Below are positions 1 to 6,848 of a stretch of DNA of 16,509 nt, in pieces. The DNA comes from JAFGPL01 sp046485045. GTDB taxonomy: Bacteria > Bacteroidota > Bacteroidia > Bacteroidales > UBA10428. Every line of letters begins with the position of its first letter. Position 1 is the first letter of the stretch. A program made the position numbers and the translations under genes. The stretch lies in NCBI GenBank assembly GCA_046485045.1, contig JAWOHT010000121.1:1-16509 (forward strand), in the 5' to 3' direction. The notes under the pieces are model-generated. The model saw nothing but the letters and a program-made list of their open reading frames with translations. It was not told the origin of the DNA and did not search any database.

Positions 1-103
1 ACCATCCGAGTACATCAAATACGGTAATCCTTGTATTTCTTACACAAGGCTTTCCAAATCTTTTATTTGGATTTCTTTTGATTATTGATTTATATTCAAT
101 CAT
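1..103 (-). CDS. DUF433 family antitoxin-like protein, N-terminal 34 residues (partial)
   Basis: This reading frame starts at ATG 101-103 on the minus strand and is open to the window edge. It begins MIEYKSIIKRNPNKRFGKP and continues with a CVRNTRITVFDVLGW stretch. The pattern of NP, then GKPC, then R-T-R-ITV-DVLGW is the recognisable N terminus of DUF433 proteins. These are small helical proteins usually encoded beside a DUF5615 PIN-like nuclease and thought to act as its antitoxin. An AAGGA-type ribosome binding site lies about 7 bases upstream of the ATG. The C terminus and any partner toxin lie outside the window, so the toxin-antitoxin role is inferred from the family. The family call is fairly sure despite the short length. 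Confidence 0.75.
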   Translation of the reverse strand, partial: MIEYKSIIKRNPNKRFGKPCVRNTRITVFDVLGW

Positions 104-119
104 TTTATTTTCCTTTTTA

Positions 120-127
120 CAAATATA
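120..127 (-). promoter_or_regulatory. Bacteroidetes -7 promoter element for the DUF433 gene
   Basis: On the minus strand this reads TATATTTG, a full match to TAnnTTTG. It lies 16 bases before the DUF433 start codon, which would give a very short leader. I see no clear TTG at the expected -33 spacing, so the assignment rests on one element. Confidence 0.4.
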
Positions 128-204
128 ATCAATTTATAACTTTTCTCATAAATTATTGGTTTGCAGAGAGTCTTTCCGTATGTTGCCCAAACGGCAGCAG
201 ACAA

Positions 205-1086
205 TTATTGTTTTTCCATTTTGATAGTAATATAATCATGATTATTATTACTGAGTCTTAATAAATAGTAACCTTTTGACAATTTGGAAATGTCAATCCA
301 TGTATTAACAGGATAAGCAGGAACTGATTTAACTAACATACCCAGTAAGTTATATATATTGATATTAAAATTGTCAGAATTATTATCACATTGTATGAGA
401 AATTTATTATGAGTGGGATTAGGATAAATTGATATAGAATTATTGAAGTAATTCATTAATATAGTAGGTAAATTCACACTTCCACAATGTTGTTGACCTT
501 TCTTATAATAAATTAATTCTCTGTTGTAATAAAATAGTCCATCCCAATTATTATGTGAACTGCTAAAAACTAAACCTAAACCATTTCCATAATATCTGAT
601 AAAATGATCAAATTCACCATGTGAATTATAAAACTCGATACCATTAATAACTTTTCCACACTGAAAATTAACATCCTGAAATATCGTATCTTTTAAAAAG
701 ATTTCCCATGTATCTTCGTTCTTGTTGGTATCCGCATTATACAATGGATCATATTCACGAATGGATGAATCAAGTTTAATAAAATATATTTCTTGAGTAT
801 CGATTCTGGATATATAATATTCATAAGGTTCTTTATAATAGGAAAATTTATACTCGGTAAAAACTTGACGGTATAGCATACTATCCATTATTTCATAATT
901 TTTCTTATCAATTATTTCTATTTTTTGGAAATCAGGATAAGGATAATCGAAACCAGGAAAAATGCTAATCTTGAAATGAAATTCATCACCTATGTCGTAA
1001 TTAAAAACTTCTCTTATAGTCATAATTTCCTGAGAAAAACTTACAAATGAAATAAAAGATAGTATTATCAATAAATATTTTTTCAT
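205..1086 (-). CDS. Secreted protein with T9SS type A sorting domain, function unknown
   Basis: This is a 293-residue protein. Residues 1-19 form a signal peptide (a lysine pair, then a hydrophobic core, ending FSFSQ), so it enters the periplasm by Sec. Residues about 217-293 form a type A C-terminal sorting domain: SIYPNPT, then a NIYNLLGMLVKS strand, then WIDISKLSKGYYLLRL. Such domains are recognised and cleaved by the type IX secretion system, leaving the protein on the cell surface or released. The middle (20-215) is rich in Tyr, Phe, Asp and Glu, has cysteines at 143 and 201, and shows no enzyme motif I recognise. It lies divergently from the hicA remnant and next to the DUF433 gene on the same strand. 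No operon partner is evident, and the molecular function is unknown. Confidence 0.85.
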   Translation of the reverse strand: MKKYLLIILSFISFVSFSQEIMTIREVFNYDIGDEFHFKISIFPGFDYPYPDFQKIEIIDKKNYEIMDSMLYRQVFTEYKFSYYKEPYEYYISRIDTQEIYFIKLDSSIREYDPLYNADTNKNEDTWEIFLKDTIFQDVNFQCGKVINGIEFYNSHGEFDHFIRYYGNGLGLVFSSSHNNWDGLFYYNRELIYYKKGQQHCGSVNLPTILMNYFNNSISIYPNPTHNKFLIQCDNNSDNFNINIYNLLGMLVKSVPAYPVNTWIDISKLSKGYYLLRLSNNNHDYITIKMEKQ

Positions 1087-1118
1087 GTTTGATATTCTTA
1101 TTGTTTGCTGCCAACATC

Positions 1119-1126
1119 CAAATATA
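1119..1126 (-). promoter_or_regulatory. -7 promoter element for the T9SS-exported protein at 205-1086
   Basis: The minus strand reads TATATTTG, a full TAnnTTTG match, 32 bases before the start codon at 1084-1086. The nearest upstream TTG is only 13 bases away rather than the roughly 20 expected, so the -33 element is doubtful. Confidence 0.45.
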
Positions 1127-1486
1127 TCTACTTTACGAACAAAAGGTACATATATTTCGCGTATGGCATTGGTTTAAGTTTTGAAACAACCCCATAAACG
1201 CACCTGTCTTTTTCGTTATTATAGCGCACCTTGTTTTCTGCCCCGGAATGCCCGAAATAACTGAAAAATGAAAAAAATCTTCATTGTTGGTTAGCATCAT
1301 AAATTTTACTGTTTTTGTCTATCAACCCAATTTAAGAATTAATTTTCATCCGGCAATTTTTTCAATTCAAAAACATTCACCCCCCTCCCCTATCTGGTCC
1401 AAGGCTGTAAAAAAACTGGCGCAATGCGTCCCGCTTGTGCCATTTTGTTTTTGCAACGGGGTGGCTCAAATAGCCATTTGCCTTAA
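1127..1486. other. Gene-poor spacer before the hicA remnant
   Basis: I see no credible gene here. One 92-codon plus-strand frame crosses it (1284-1562), but its product has low-complexity, Pro/Phe/Cys-rich composition. It runs through the hairpin repeat at 1413-1452 and into the hicA remnant in the wrong frame, so it is very likely noncoding. The only structure I can support is that hairpin. A C-rich run sits at about 1380-1390. Confidence 0.5.
1413..1452 (+). repeat. Hairpin repeat, copy 1
   Basis: This 40-base segment matches 2857-2896 at 33 of 40 positions by hand alignment. The core stem is GGCGCAA paired with TTGTGCC, with one G-T pair, a 10-base loop and a following GTTTTT. The AAACT/ATTTT flanks extend the stem with one mismatch. 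Unlike copy 2, it follows no recognisable plus-strand gene, so a terminator role is less obvious here. Confidence 0.6.
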
Positions 1487-1737
1487 TTTTCCTTTGGTAA
1501 TAAAGGTATCTATAAGTTTTTTGATGACATTGCAGCTAAACAAGCAGAAGGAATGCTTTTAAAAACGGGATTTGTGTTTACCCGTAGTAAAGGCAGCCAT
1601 CGGATTTATGAAAAGGAAAAATCAGGATGGAAATTCCTTTTCATACAGGAAAAAGTTTACATCCAAAAATTGTTAAGGAATTATTGGAAGCGATTAAACA
1701 GTCACACCCCGTATGGCGCGCGTTTAAAAAAGTGTGA
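1487..1737 (+). pseudogene. hicA: Frameshifted remnant of a HicA-family toxin gene
   Basis: From 1553 the frame reads MLLKTGFVFTRSKGSHRIYE, the beta-strand and catalytic GSH region of HicA, a small double-stranded-RNA-binding-fold mRNA endonuclease. At about 1631-1635 the frame breaks. In the next frame the text continues as PFHTGKSLHPKIVKELLEAI, the usual HicA C-terminal half, and stops at TGA 1735-1737. One extra A in the AAATT run would join the halves as the family expects. The N-terminal helix (AAKQAEGMLLKTGF) is readable upstream in the first frame but lacks an in-frame start. An ATG at 1524-1526 lies one frame off, suggesting a second lesion. No HicB antitoxin is visible beside it. The family call is confident. 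Whether the lesions are natural or base-calling errors in A-runs cannot be told here. Confidence 0.75.
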
Positions 1738-1852
1738 CGCATGCCTCGGAAATTCCATATTCAATTATCAGGTTATTTAATACCGGGGTTCGATATATTT
1801 TCATATGCTCCGATTTGTGATTACCCTTTATTGCAGGCTGGGTAAACAGAGC

Positions 1853-1883
1853 TTGCAAAAGCTATATAAATGTTATATTTTTG
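1853..1883 (+). promoter_or_regulatory. Bacteroidetes-type promoter for the gene at 1925
   Basis: A TTG at 1853-1855 is followed after 20 bases by TATTTTTG at 1876-1883, a full match to the -7 element TAnnTTTG. Both elements are present at sensible spacing. This predicts a transcript start near 1890 and a leader of about 35 bases. Confidence 0.55.
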
Positions 1884-1924
1884 GATTTTCTATAATAGTA
1901 ATAACTATTTCAAATCTTTAAATT

Positions 1925-2830
1925 ATGAAAAAAATTTACCTTTTAAGTTCACTTGTTTTTTTAGTAGTATCAGTAACTCAGGCACAAGATTTACCAGAAC
2001 GCTGGGAATCTACTGACATTGGCAATGTGGCCGCTGCAGGTACTGCCTATTTTGATAATGAAAAATTTTACGTTAGTGGTTCAGGGGCCGACATATATGG
2101 AACTGCTGATGCATTTCATTTTGTTTATCAGCCATCCGAGGGCGATTGTGAAATTACTGCATTGGTTTCATCAATAGTGCTAACAGCTCCCGATGCCAAA
2201 GCTTGCATTATGATCCGGGAATCTCTTGATACCAACGCTGCATTTGTTAATATGCTTGTTACACCTGAGAGGGGAATTTATTTCCAGGCCCGACTTGCAA
2301 CAGGTGCAGGTGGTAATAGCAAAAACGGACCCAGATTTGCGTCAGGTGGTGTGGCTCCTTACTGGATAAAGCTGACTCGTGTAGATACTGTTTTCACGGG
2401 TTATACTTCCGTTGATGGAGAGGTATGGGATACAATTGTTGGCAACCATTTTTCACAAATGGCTTCTGAAGCGTATATCGGCCTTGCTGTAACATCACAC
2501 AATAACGATGGCAATCTTTGTGAATCGGTTTTCGAATTCGTTGAAGTAGAATCAGGTGTTTATTATTCCTCAGTAAATGCGCCATCTATAAATAAATTAG
2601 ATGCATTTCCCAACCCGGTAAAAAATGTTTTAACTTTGAAAATAAGTGAAGAATTTTACAACCAGAATAGTACTTTTAGCATTCGTAATGTCGCAGGGCA
2701 ATTAATTAGTAGTGGAAAGGTTAACAAAAGGACGCAAACGATCAATCTTTCCAATATTCCTCAAGGGATTTATTATATTTCACTCAGCAATGATCGGGAT
2801 ATAATAACACAAAAAATAATTAAAGAATAA
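1925..2830 (+). CDS. Secreted concanavalin-A-like (DUF1349-type) domain protein with T9SS sorting domain
   Basis: This is a 301-residue protein. Residues 1-21 are a signal peptide ending in TQAQ. Residues about 23-210 resemble the jelly-roll (concanavalin A-like, DUF1349/YesU-type) domain found in secreted Bacteroidetes proteins: FYVSGSGADIYGTADAFHFV, then GDCEITALV, then an AKACIMIRESLD segment, PYWIKLTR and an SVDGEVWDTI strand. These domains commonly bind carbohydrate or sit beside glycosidases, but no catalytic residues are identifiable here. Residues about 222-301 are a T9SS type A sorting domain (DAFPNPVKN, FSIRNVAGQLISSGKV, INLSNIPQGIYYISL). The protein is therefore expected at the surface or outside the cell. 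It appears monocistronic, with its own promoter before it and a hairpin terminator 26 bases after the stop. The ligand is unknown. Confidence 0.8.
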   Translation: MKKIYLLSSLVFLVVSVTQAQDLPERWESTDIGNVAAAGTAYFDNEKFYVSGSGADIYGTADAFHFVYQPSEGDCEITALVSSIVLTAPDAKACIMIRESLDTNAAFVNMLVTPERGIYFQARLATGAGGNSKNGPRFASGGVAPYWIKLTRVDTVFTGYTSVDGEVWDTIVGNHFSQMASEAYIGLAVTSHNNDGNLCESVFEFVEVESGVYYSSVNAPSINKLDAFPNPVKNVLTLKISEEFYNQNSTFSIRNVAGQLISSGKVNKRTQTINLSNIPQGIYYISLSNDRDIITQKIIKE

Positions 2831-2856
2831 AATATTTTTAGATATTGTGAAAACAA

Positions 2857-2896
2857 AAACAGGCACAATGCATTACGCTTGTGCCTGTTTGTTTTT
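2857..2896 (+). terminator. Rho-independent terminator; hairpin repeat copy 2
   Basis: A perfect 12-bp stem, AAACAGGCACAA (2857-2868) with TTGTGCCTGTTT (2879-2890), encloses a 10-base loop and is followed by GTTTTT. It lies 26 bases after the stop of the T9SS protein at 1925-2830 and would end its transcript. It also matches 1413-1452 at 33 of 40 positions, including the loop, so it belongs to a repeat family. Confidence 0.75.
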
Positions 2897-2939
2897 ATTG
2901 AGCAGTATACATGCCCTAACCCGCATTTTAAAAATCCTC

Positions 2940-2978
2940 CTTTGTGCCCTCTGTGAAAAAACGCTGTGTGCTTTGTGG
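2940..2978 (+). repeat. Short degenerate CTTTGTG tandem units
   Basis: CTTTGTG (2940-2946), CTCTGTG (2949-2955), GCTGTGTG (2963-2970) and CTTTGTGG (2971-2978) follow one another at short, uneven spacing. Similar CTTTGTG/CTTTGCG strings recur in noncoding DNA of many Bacteroidetes as far as I recall. Their role is unknown to me. Confidence 0.4.
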
Positions 2979-3043
2979 TCAATATACCCCCATTAATCCC
3001 TGCTCCTCATATGGAGCAAGTTTGTAAAAAAACAAAATCCACT

Positions 3044-3067
3044 ACCACACGATCGTCGTGTGGTTTT
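3044..3067 (+). terminator. Hairpin between the T9SS gene and ligA, possible terminator
   Basis: ACCACACGA (3044-3052) pairs perfectly with TCGTGTGGT (3056-3064) around a three-base loop, followed by a short T run. It could be a second terminator for the upstream transcript, since a stronger hairpin already lies at 2857-2896. It could also be a regulatory structure ahead of ligA. The weak T run makes the terminator call uncertain. Confidence 0.4.
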
Positions 3068-3112
3068 AAGCAGTTATATAACCAGTTTTTTCTGTTTAAA
3101 CCTGAATATTTA

Positions 3113-3120
3113 TATTTTTG
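3113..3120 (+). promoter_or_regulatory. -7 promoter element for ligA
   Basis: TATTTTTG is a full TAnnTTTG match 44 bases upstream of the chosen ligA start. No good TTG is seen about 20 bases further up (the sequence there is TTCTG). Its position inside the longer reading frame starting at 3060 supports the later ATG as the true start. Confidence 0.4.
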
Positions 3121-3164
3121 ACATTGTATTTTATAAAAGGTTTCAACCAATATTATTCTGCTTC

Positions 3165-5168
3165 ATGGACCCAAAAAATGCTGAACTACGAATCCTTCAG
3201 TTGCGTGAAAAGATCAACGAACACAATCACAATTATTATGTTCTGGCCAAGCCTTCGATAAGCGATTTTGAGTACGATGTGCTTATAAAAGAACTAATGT
3301 GCCTTGAAGCAGCCCATCCTGAATTCAATGATCCCGCCTCTCCATCTCAACGGGTCGGAAGCGACATCAGCCGTAATTTTAAGCAATTGCCTCACGCATA
3401 CCCGATGCTATCACTGGGCAACACCTATTCGAGGCAGGAATTGAACGATTTTCACAACCGGATAGTAAAATCACTTAAAGAAGAGGTACAATACGTTTGC
3501 GAACTCAAATACGACGGGGCATCCATAAGTATAACGTACGAAAATGGCAGACTTGCGCAGGCCCTTACAAGGGGCGATGGAGAAAAAGGCGACAACGTGA
3601 TTGATAATGTAAAAACCATTAGAAGCATACCCCTGCAACTAAAAGGAGATGATTATCCCGAGAAATTTGTGGTACGGGGAGAGATTTTCCTGCCGCATGA
3701 GGGATTTGAAAAAATGAACCGCGAACGCGAGGAGGCCGGGGAGCCTCTTTTTGCCAATCCACGAAATGCTGCGGCTGGAACACTCAAGATACAAAACCCG
3801 AAACAGGTTGCCGGGCGCCCACTCGACTGCTTTTTCTATTTTCTGCTGGGTGAAACACTTCCCTTCGGTTCGCACTATGAAACCTTGCAAAAAGCAAGAG
3901 AATGGGGGTTTAAGATTCCCGAATATATGAAGCTTTGTAATACCCTCGACGAGGTTTTCTCATATATTGACCATTGGGATACGGCCAGAAAAAAACTGCC
4001 CTTCGACATTGACGGTGTAGTGATAAAAGTAAACAGTTATGAACAGCAAAGAAAGCTGGGGTTTACTGCAAAAACTCCGCGATGGGCTATATCATACAAA
4101 TTCAGGGCAGAACAGGAGCTTACCCGTCTGCTATTTATTGATTACCAGGTAGGACGTACAGGAGCCATCACACCGGTGGCAAATCTCGAACCGGTAAAGC
4201 TCGCAGGCACAACGGTTAAAAGGGCATCACTTCATAATGCCGACCAGATTGCTTTGCTCGATATCCGCCTCGATGATTATGTATATATTGAAAAAGGTGG
4301 CGAAATAATTCCAAAGGTGGTTGGTGTTGAAAAATCTAAAAGAAGCCTCTTCTCGCAACCGGTTGCATACATAACTGCTTGTCCAGAATGCAATACACCA
4401 CTCGAAAGAAAAGAGGGCGAAGCCAAACACTACTGCCCGAACGAAAACGGGTGTCCCCCACAAATTAAGGGAAGAATTGAACATTTCGTCAGCCGCAGGG
4501 CTATGGATATAGGACTGGCAGAGGCCACCATCGAACAGTTGTATAACCAGGGACTTATTAAAAACCAGGCCGATCTTTACAGTTTAAAAAAGGTGGATCT
4601 GGTGAACCTTGAGCGGTTTGCTGAAAAATCGGCAGAAAACCTGGTGAATAGTATCTCAAAATCAAAGGAAGTTCCTTTCGAAAGGGTGTTATTTGCCCTG
4701 GGAATAAGATACGTTGGCGAAACAGTTGCCAAAAAGCTTGCCCGGTCTTTAAGAAGTATCGACAACCTGAAAAATGCAGGTATGGAAAAACTTCTTGCTG
4801 TTGAAGAAATAGGAGATAAAATTGCCGTAAGCATCATACAGTTTTTTAAAGATGAGAAAAATCAGCGACTAATCGAAAGGCTGAAAGATGCCGGAATATG
4901 TTTTGACATGAATGAAGGCCTGGAAGAAAAAGCAGGAAACCAATTGCAGGGTAAATCATTTGTAATATCGGGTGTATTTTCGAAATTTTCACGCGATGAA
5001 TTAAAAGCGTTAATTGAAAAACATGGCGGAACAAATACAGGTTCAATCTCTTCAAAAACCGATTATATTGTGGCCGGTGAAAATATGGGGCCTGCAAAAT
5101 TACAGAGAGCATATGAGCTCGAAATACCTGTTATTAATGAAAATGATTTTCTGAAGCTGCTTGAATAA
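3165..5168 (+). CDS. ligA: NAD-dependent DNA ligase LigA
   Basis: LigA seals nicks in duplex DNA using NAD+, joining Okazaki fragments and completing excision repair. I start it at ATG 3165 (MDPKNAELRI), giving 667 residues, close to the 671 of E. coli. The frame is open from a GTG at 3060, but those 35 extra residues are hydrophobic, unlike the family, and overlap a hairpin and promoter element. The adenylation domain comes first, with the nucleotidyl lysine K115 in CELKYDG. The OB fold follows around 320-400 (QVGRTGAITPVA), then a zinc finger with C406, C409, C424 and C430. Helix-hairpin-helix repeats span about 440-585, and a C-terminal BRCT domain spans about 592-667 (GKSFVISGVF, KTDYIVAGE). 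All expected parts are present. The DUF6913 gene follows after 55 bases, so the two may be co-transcribed. Confidence 0.97.
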   Translation: MDPKNAELRILQLREKINEHNHNYYVLAKPSISDFEYDVLIKELMCLEAAHPEFNDPASPSQRVGSDISRNFKQLPHAYPMLSLGNTYSRQELNDFHNRIVKSLKEEVQYVCELKYDGASISITYENGRLAQALTRGDGEKGDNVIDNVKTIRSIPLQLKGDDYPEKFVVRGEIFLPHEGFEKMNREREEAGEPLFANPRNAAAGTLKIQNPKQVAGRPLDCFFYFLLGETLPFGSHYETLQKAREWGFKIPEYMKLCNTLDEVFSYIDHWDTARKKLPFDIDGVVIKVNSYEQQRKLGFTAKTPRWAISYKFRAEQELTRLLFIDYQVGRTGAITPVANLEPVKLAGTTVKRASLHNADQIALLDIRLDDYVYIEKGGEIIPKVVGVEKSKRSLFSQPVAYITACPECNTPLERKEGEAKHYCPNENGCPPQIKGRIEHFVSRRAMDIGLAEATIEQLYNQGLIKNQADLYSLKKVDLVNLERFAEKSAENLVNSISKSKEVPFERVLFALGIRYVGETVAKKLARSLRSIDNLKNAGMEKLLAVEEIGDKIAVSIIQFFKDEKNQRLIERLKDAGICFDMNEGLEEKAGNQLQGKSFVISGVFSKFSRDELKALIEKHGGTNTGSISSKTDYIVAGENMGPAKLQRAYELEIPVINENDFLKLLE

Positions 5169-5223
5169 CAAAATTTTTTATGAGCGCTATGGATTTATCA
5201 AGCTAATTTCTTAAAATTGCACC

Positions 5224-5874
5224 ATGAAGTTAATTCATAATACCAAAATATTTATAGGGAATAAACTACTCCAAAGAAAACTGAGGAATATTAAAAGAAA
5301 CCCTTTGGTTTGTAATATTAACGAAGCAAAGACTGTTGGTATTATTTACAATGCCACCAACACAGTGAGTTTTGAGATTATCAAAGATTTTACAAAAACA
5401 CTCATCCAGAAAAATATTGAAGTTTCGGCTTTAGGCTATGTTCACAGCAAAAAGCTTGTTGACCATTATTTATACAGAAAAGGTTTTGATTTTTTTACCA
5501 AGAACAACCTCAACTGGTATTATTGCCCCGAATCAGAGAGTGTAGAAGAGTTTATTAAAAAACCGTTTGATATTCTTATCAATCTCTGCCTTGAATCGTA
5601 TTACCCAATTAATTACATACTAGCTTTGTCGGCTTCGCGGTTTAAAGCAGGCAAGTTTTTTGCCGAGCCCAACTACATGGACCTGTTGATAGACATTGAA
5701 AAAGAAAAGGAGGCCATTCACGATATCAAACAGGAAATTTCAAAAGACAAGAAAGCAGTTAAAAGAAAAAATGAACTTGAGGAAGAAATAGATAAGAAAG
5801 TAGAACTTGAACTGCAACTAAGCTTTCTTATTAACCAGCTTATGCATTATCTTAGCATCATTAAAAGAAATTAA
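5224..5874 (+). CDS. DUF6913 family protein with a charged C-terminal insertion
   Basis: This 216-residue cytosolic protein has no signal peptide or membrane segment. It matches the Bacteroidetes family DUF6913: KTVGIIYNATNTVSFEIIKD, then VSALGYVHSKKLVDHYL, then GFDFFTKNNLNWYY, then FDILINLCLESYYPINYI, ending LSFLINQLMHYLSII. Family members as I remember them run directly from a DLxIDI strand to this last helix. Here about 35 residues (roughly 160-196), almost all Lys, Glu, Asp and long aliphatics, are inserted and look like a helix or coiled coil. The function is unknown. The gene lies 55 bases after ligA and only 2 bases before dapA, so it very likely shares a transcript and perhaps translational coupling with dapA. 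The family name rests on remembered sequence, not a search. Confidence 0.8.
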   Translation: MKLIHNTKIFIGNKLLQRKLRNIKRNPLVCNINEAKTVGIIYNATNTVSFEIIKDFTKTLIQKNIEVSALGYVHSKKLVDHYLYRKGFDFFTKNNLNWYYCPESESVEEFIKKPFDILINLCLESYYPINYILALSASRFKAGKFFAEPNYMDLLIDIEKEKEAIHDIKQEISKDKKAVKRKNELEEEIDKKVELELQLSFLINQLMHYLSIIKRN

Positions 5875-5876
5875 CC

Positions 5877-6761
5877 ATGCCACAACAAAAATTTAAAGGT
5901 ACAGGAGTAGCCATAGTTACGCCCTTTAGGGAAGACGGGACCATAGATTTCAAATCGCTTGAAAAACTGCTTGAACACATCATAGCAAAAGGAGTTGAGT
6001 ATGTTGTTGCTCTTGGCACAACAGGAGAAAATGTAACCCTTTCAAAAGATGAGAAAAAGGCTGTTGTAAATCATGTGATTGATGTGGTGGGTAAGCGTGT
6101 GCCAGTGGTGGTAGGTATGGGGGGCAATAATACCCAGGAGGTTGTTAACAGCATAAAAAACGCTGATTTTGAAGGCATTGATGCCATTCTTTCGGTAGCT
6201 CCCTATTACAATAAACCCTCTCAAAAAGGATTGTACCTTCATTTTAAAACCATTGCAGATGTAAGCTCGGTACCGGTTATCATTTACAATGTTCCCGGAA
6301 GGACAGGGTCTAATATTTCTGCTGATACTACAGTTAGGCTGGCCAAGGAAAACAAGAATATTATTGCCATCAAAGAGGCATCGAATGACCTGGGCCAGAT
6401 TATGAACATAATAAAAAACAAACCGAAAAATTTCCTCGTGATCTCAGGCGATGATGCAAATACACTGCCAATCATTGCACTTGGCGGTTCGGGTGTAATT
6501 TCGGTGGTTGCAAATGCTTTTCCCAAAGAATTTTCAGATATGGTAAGTCTCGCCATTGAATCTGACATACAGGCTGCTGCAGAAATTCATTACATACTGC
6601 TCGACATGATAGGGGCGCTGTTTGCAGAAGGAAGCCCTTCGGGGATTAAAGCAGTGCTGGAGATACTCGGTATCGTGAAAAACCATGTCAGGCTCCCGCT
6701 GGTGCCTGTTAGTGACGAGCATTACAAAAAATTAACAATTCTTGTCAAAAAGCTTCAATAA
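5877..6761 (+). CDS. dapA: 4-hydroxy-tetrahydrodipicolinate synthase DapA
   Basis: DapA condenses pyruvate with aspartate semialdehyde in the cytosol, the first committed step to diaminopimelate for peptidoglycan and to lysine. The 294-residue length is normal. The TIM-barrel signatures are in place: GTTGENVTLS with T48 and T49, APYYNKPSQ with Y111, YNVPGRTG with Y137 and R142, and the Schiff-base lysine K166 in IIAIKEASND. These correspond to E. coli T44, T45, Y107, Y133, R138 and K161. It starts 2 bases after the DUF6913 stop, indicating an operon with that gene and probably ligA. Related aldolases such as N-acetylneuraminate lyase share the fold, but the TT pair and the GRTG motif favour DapA. 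Confidence 0.95.
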   Translation: MPQQKFKGTGVAIVTPFREDGTIDFKSLEKLLEHIIAKGVEYVVALGTTGENVTLSKDEKKAVVNHVIDVVGKRVPVVVGMGGNNTQEVVNSIKNADFEGIDAILSVAPYYNKPSQKGLYLHFKTIADVSSVPVIIYNVPGRTGSNISADTTVRLAKENKNIIAIKEASNDLGQIMNIIKNKPKNFLVISGDDANTLPIIALGGSGVISVVANAFPKEFSDMVSLAIESDIQAAAEIHYILLDMIGALFAEGSPSGIKAVLEILGIVKNHVRLPLVPVSDEHYKKLTILVKKLQ

Positions 6762-6848
6762 TTTAAAAACACCATTGCATCATAGTATCGCTTGTTAAAT
6801 GGCAATAAGATTTAAGGCCAAAAGATCACTGCTTAAAATTTCTTTAAG

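Noticed and set aside
1284..1562. 92-codon plus-strand reading frame in the gene-poor spacer
   Set aside because: It has odd composition and no recognisable motif, contains the hairpin repeat, and overlaps the hicA remnant in a different frame.
1767..1779. 13-base string ATCAGGTTATTTA shared with the terminal inverted repeat
   Set aside because: A 13-base AT-rich match within 16.5 kb is expected by chance and the flanks do not match.
1741..1845. Short 34-codon frame from ATG 1741 after the hicA remnant, considered as a hicB relic
   Set aside because: The product (PRKFHIQLSGYLIPGF...) does not resemble HicB or any family I know and is too short to support.
3060..3164. GTG-initiated 35-residue N-terminal extension of LigA
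   Set aside because: It is unlike LigA N termini, overlaps a hairpin and the -7 element, and the ATG at 3165 gives normal length and residue numbering.
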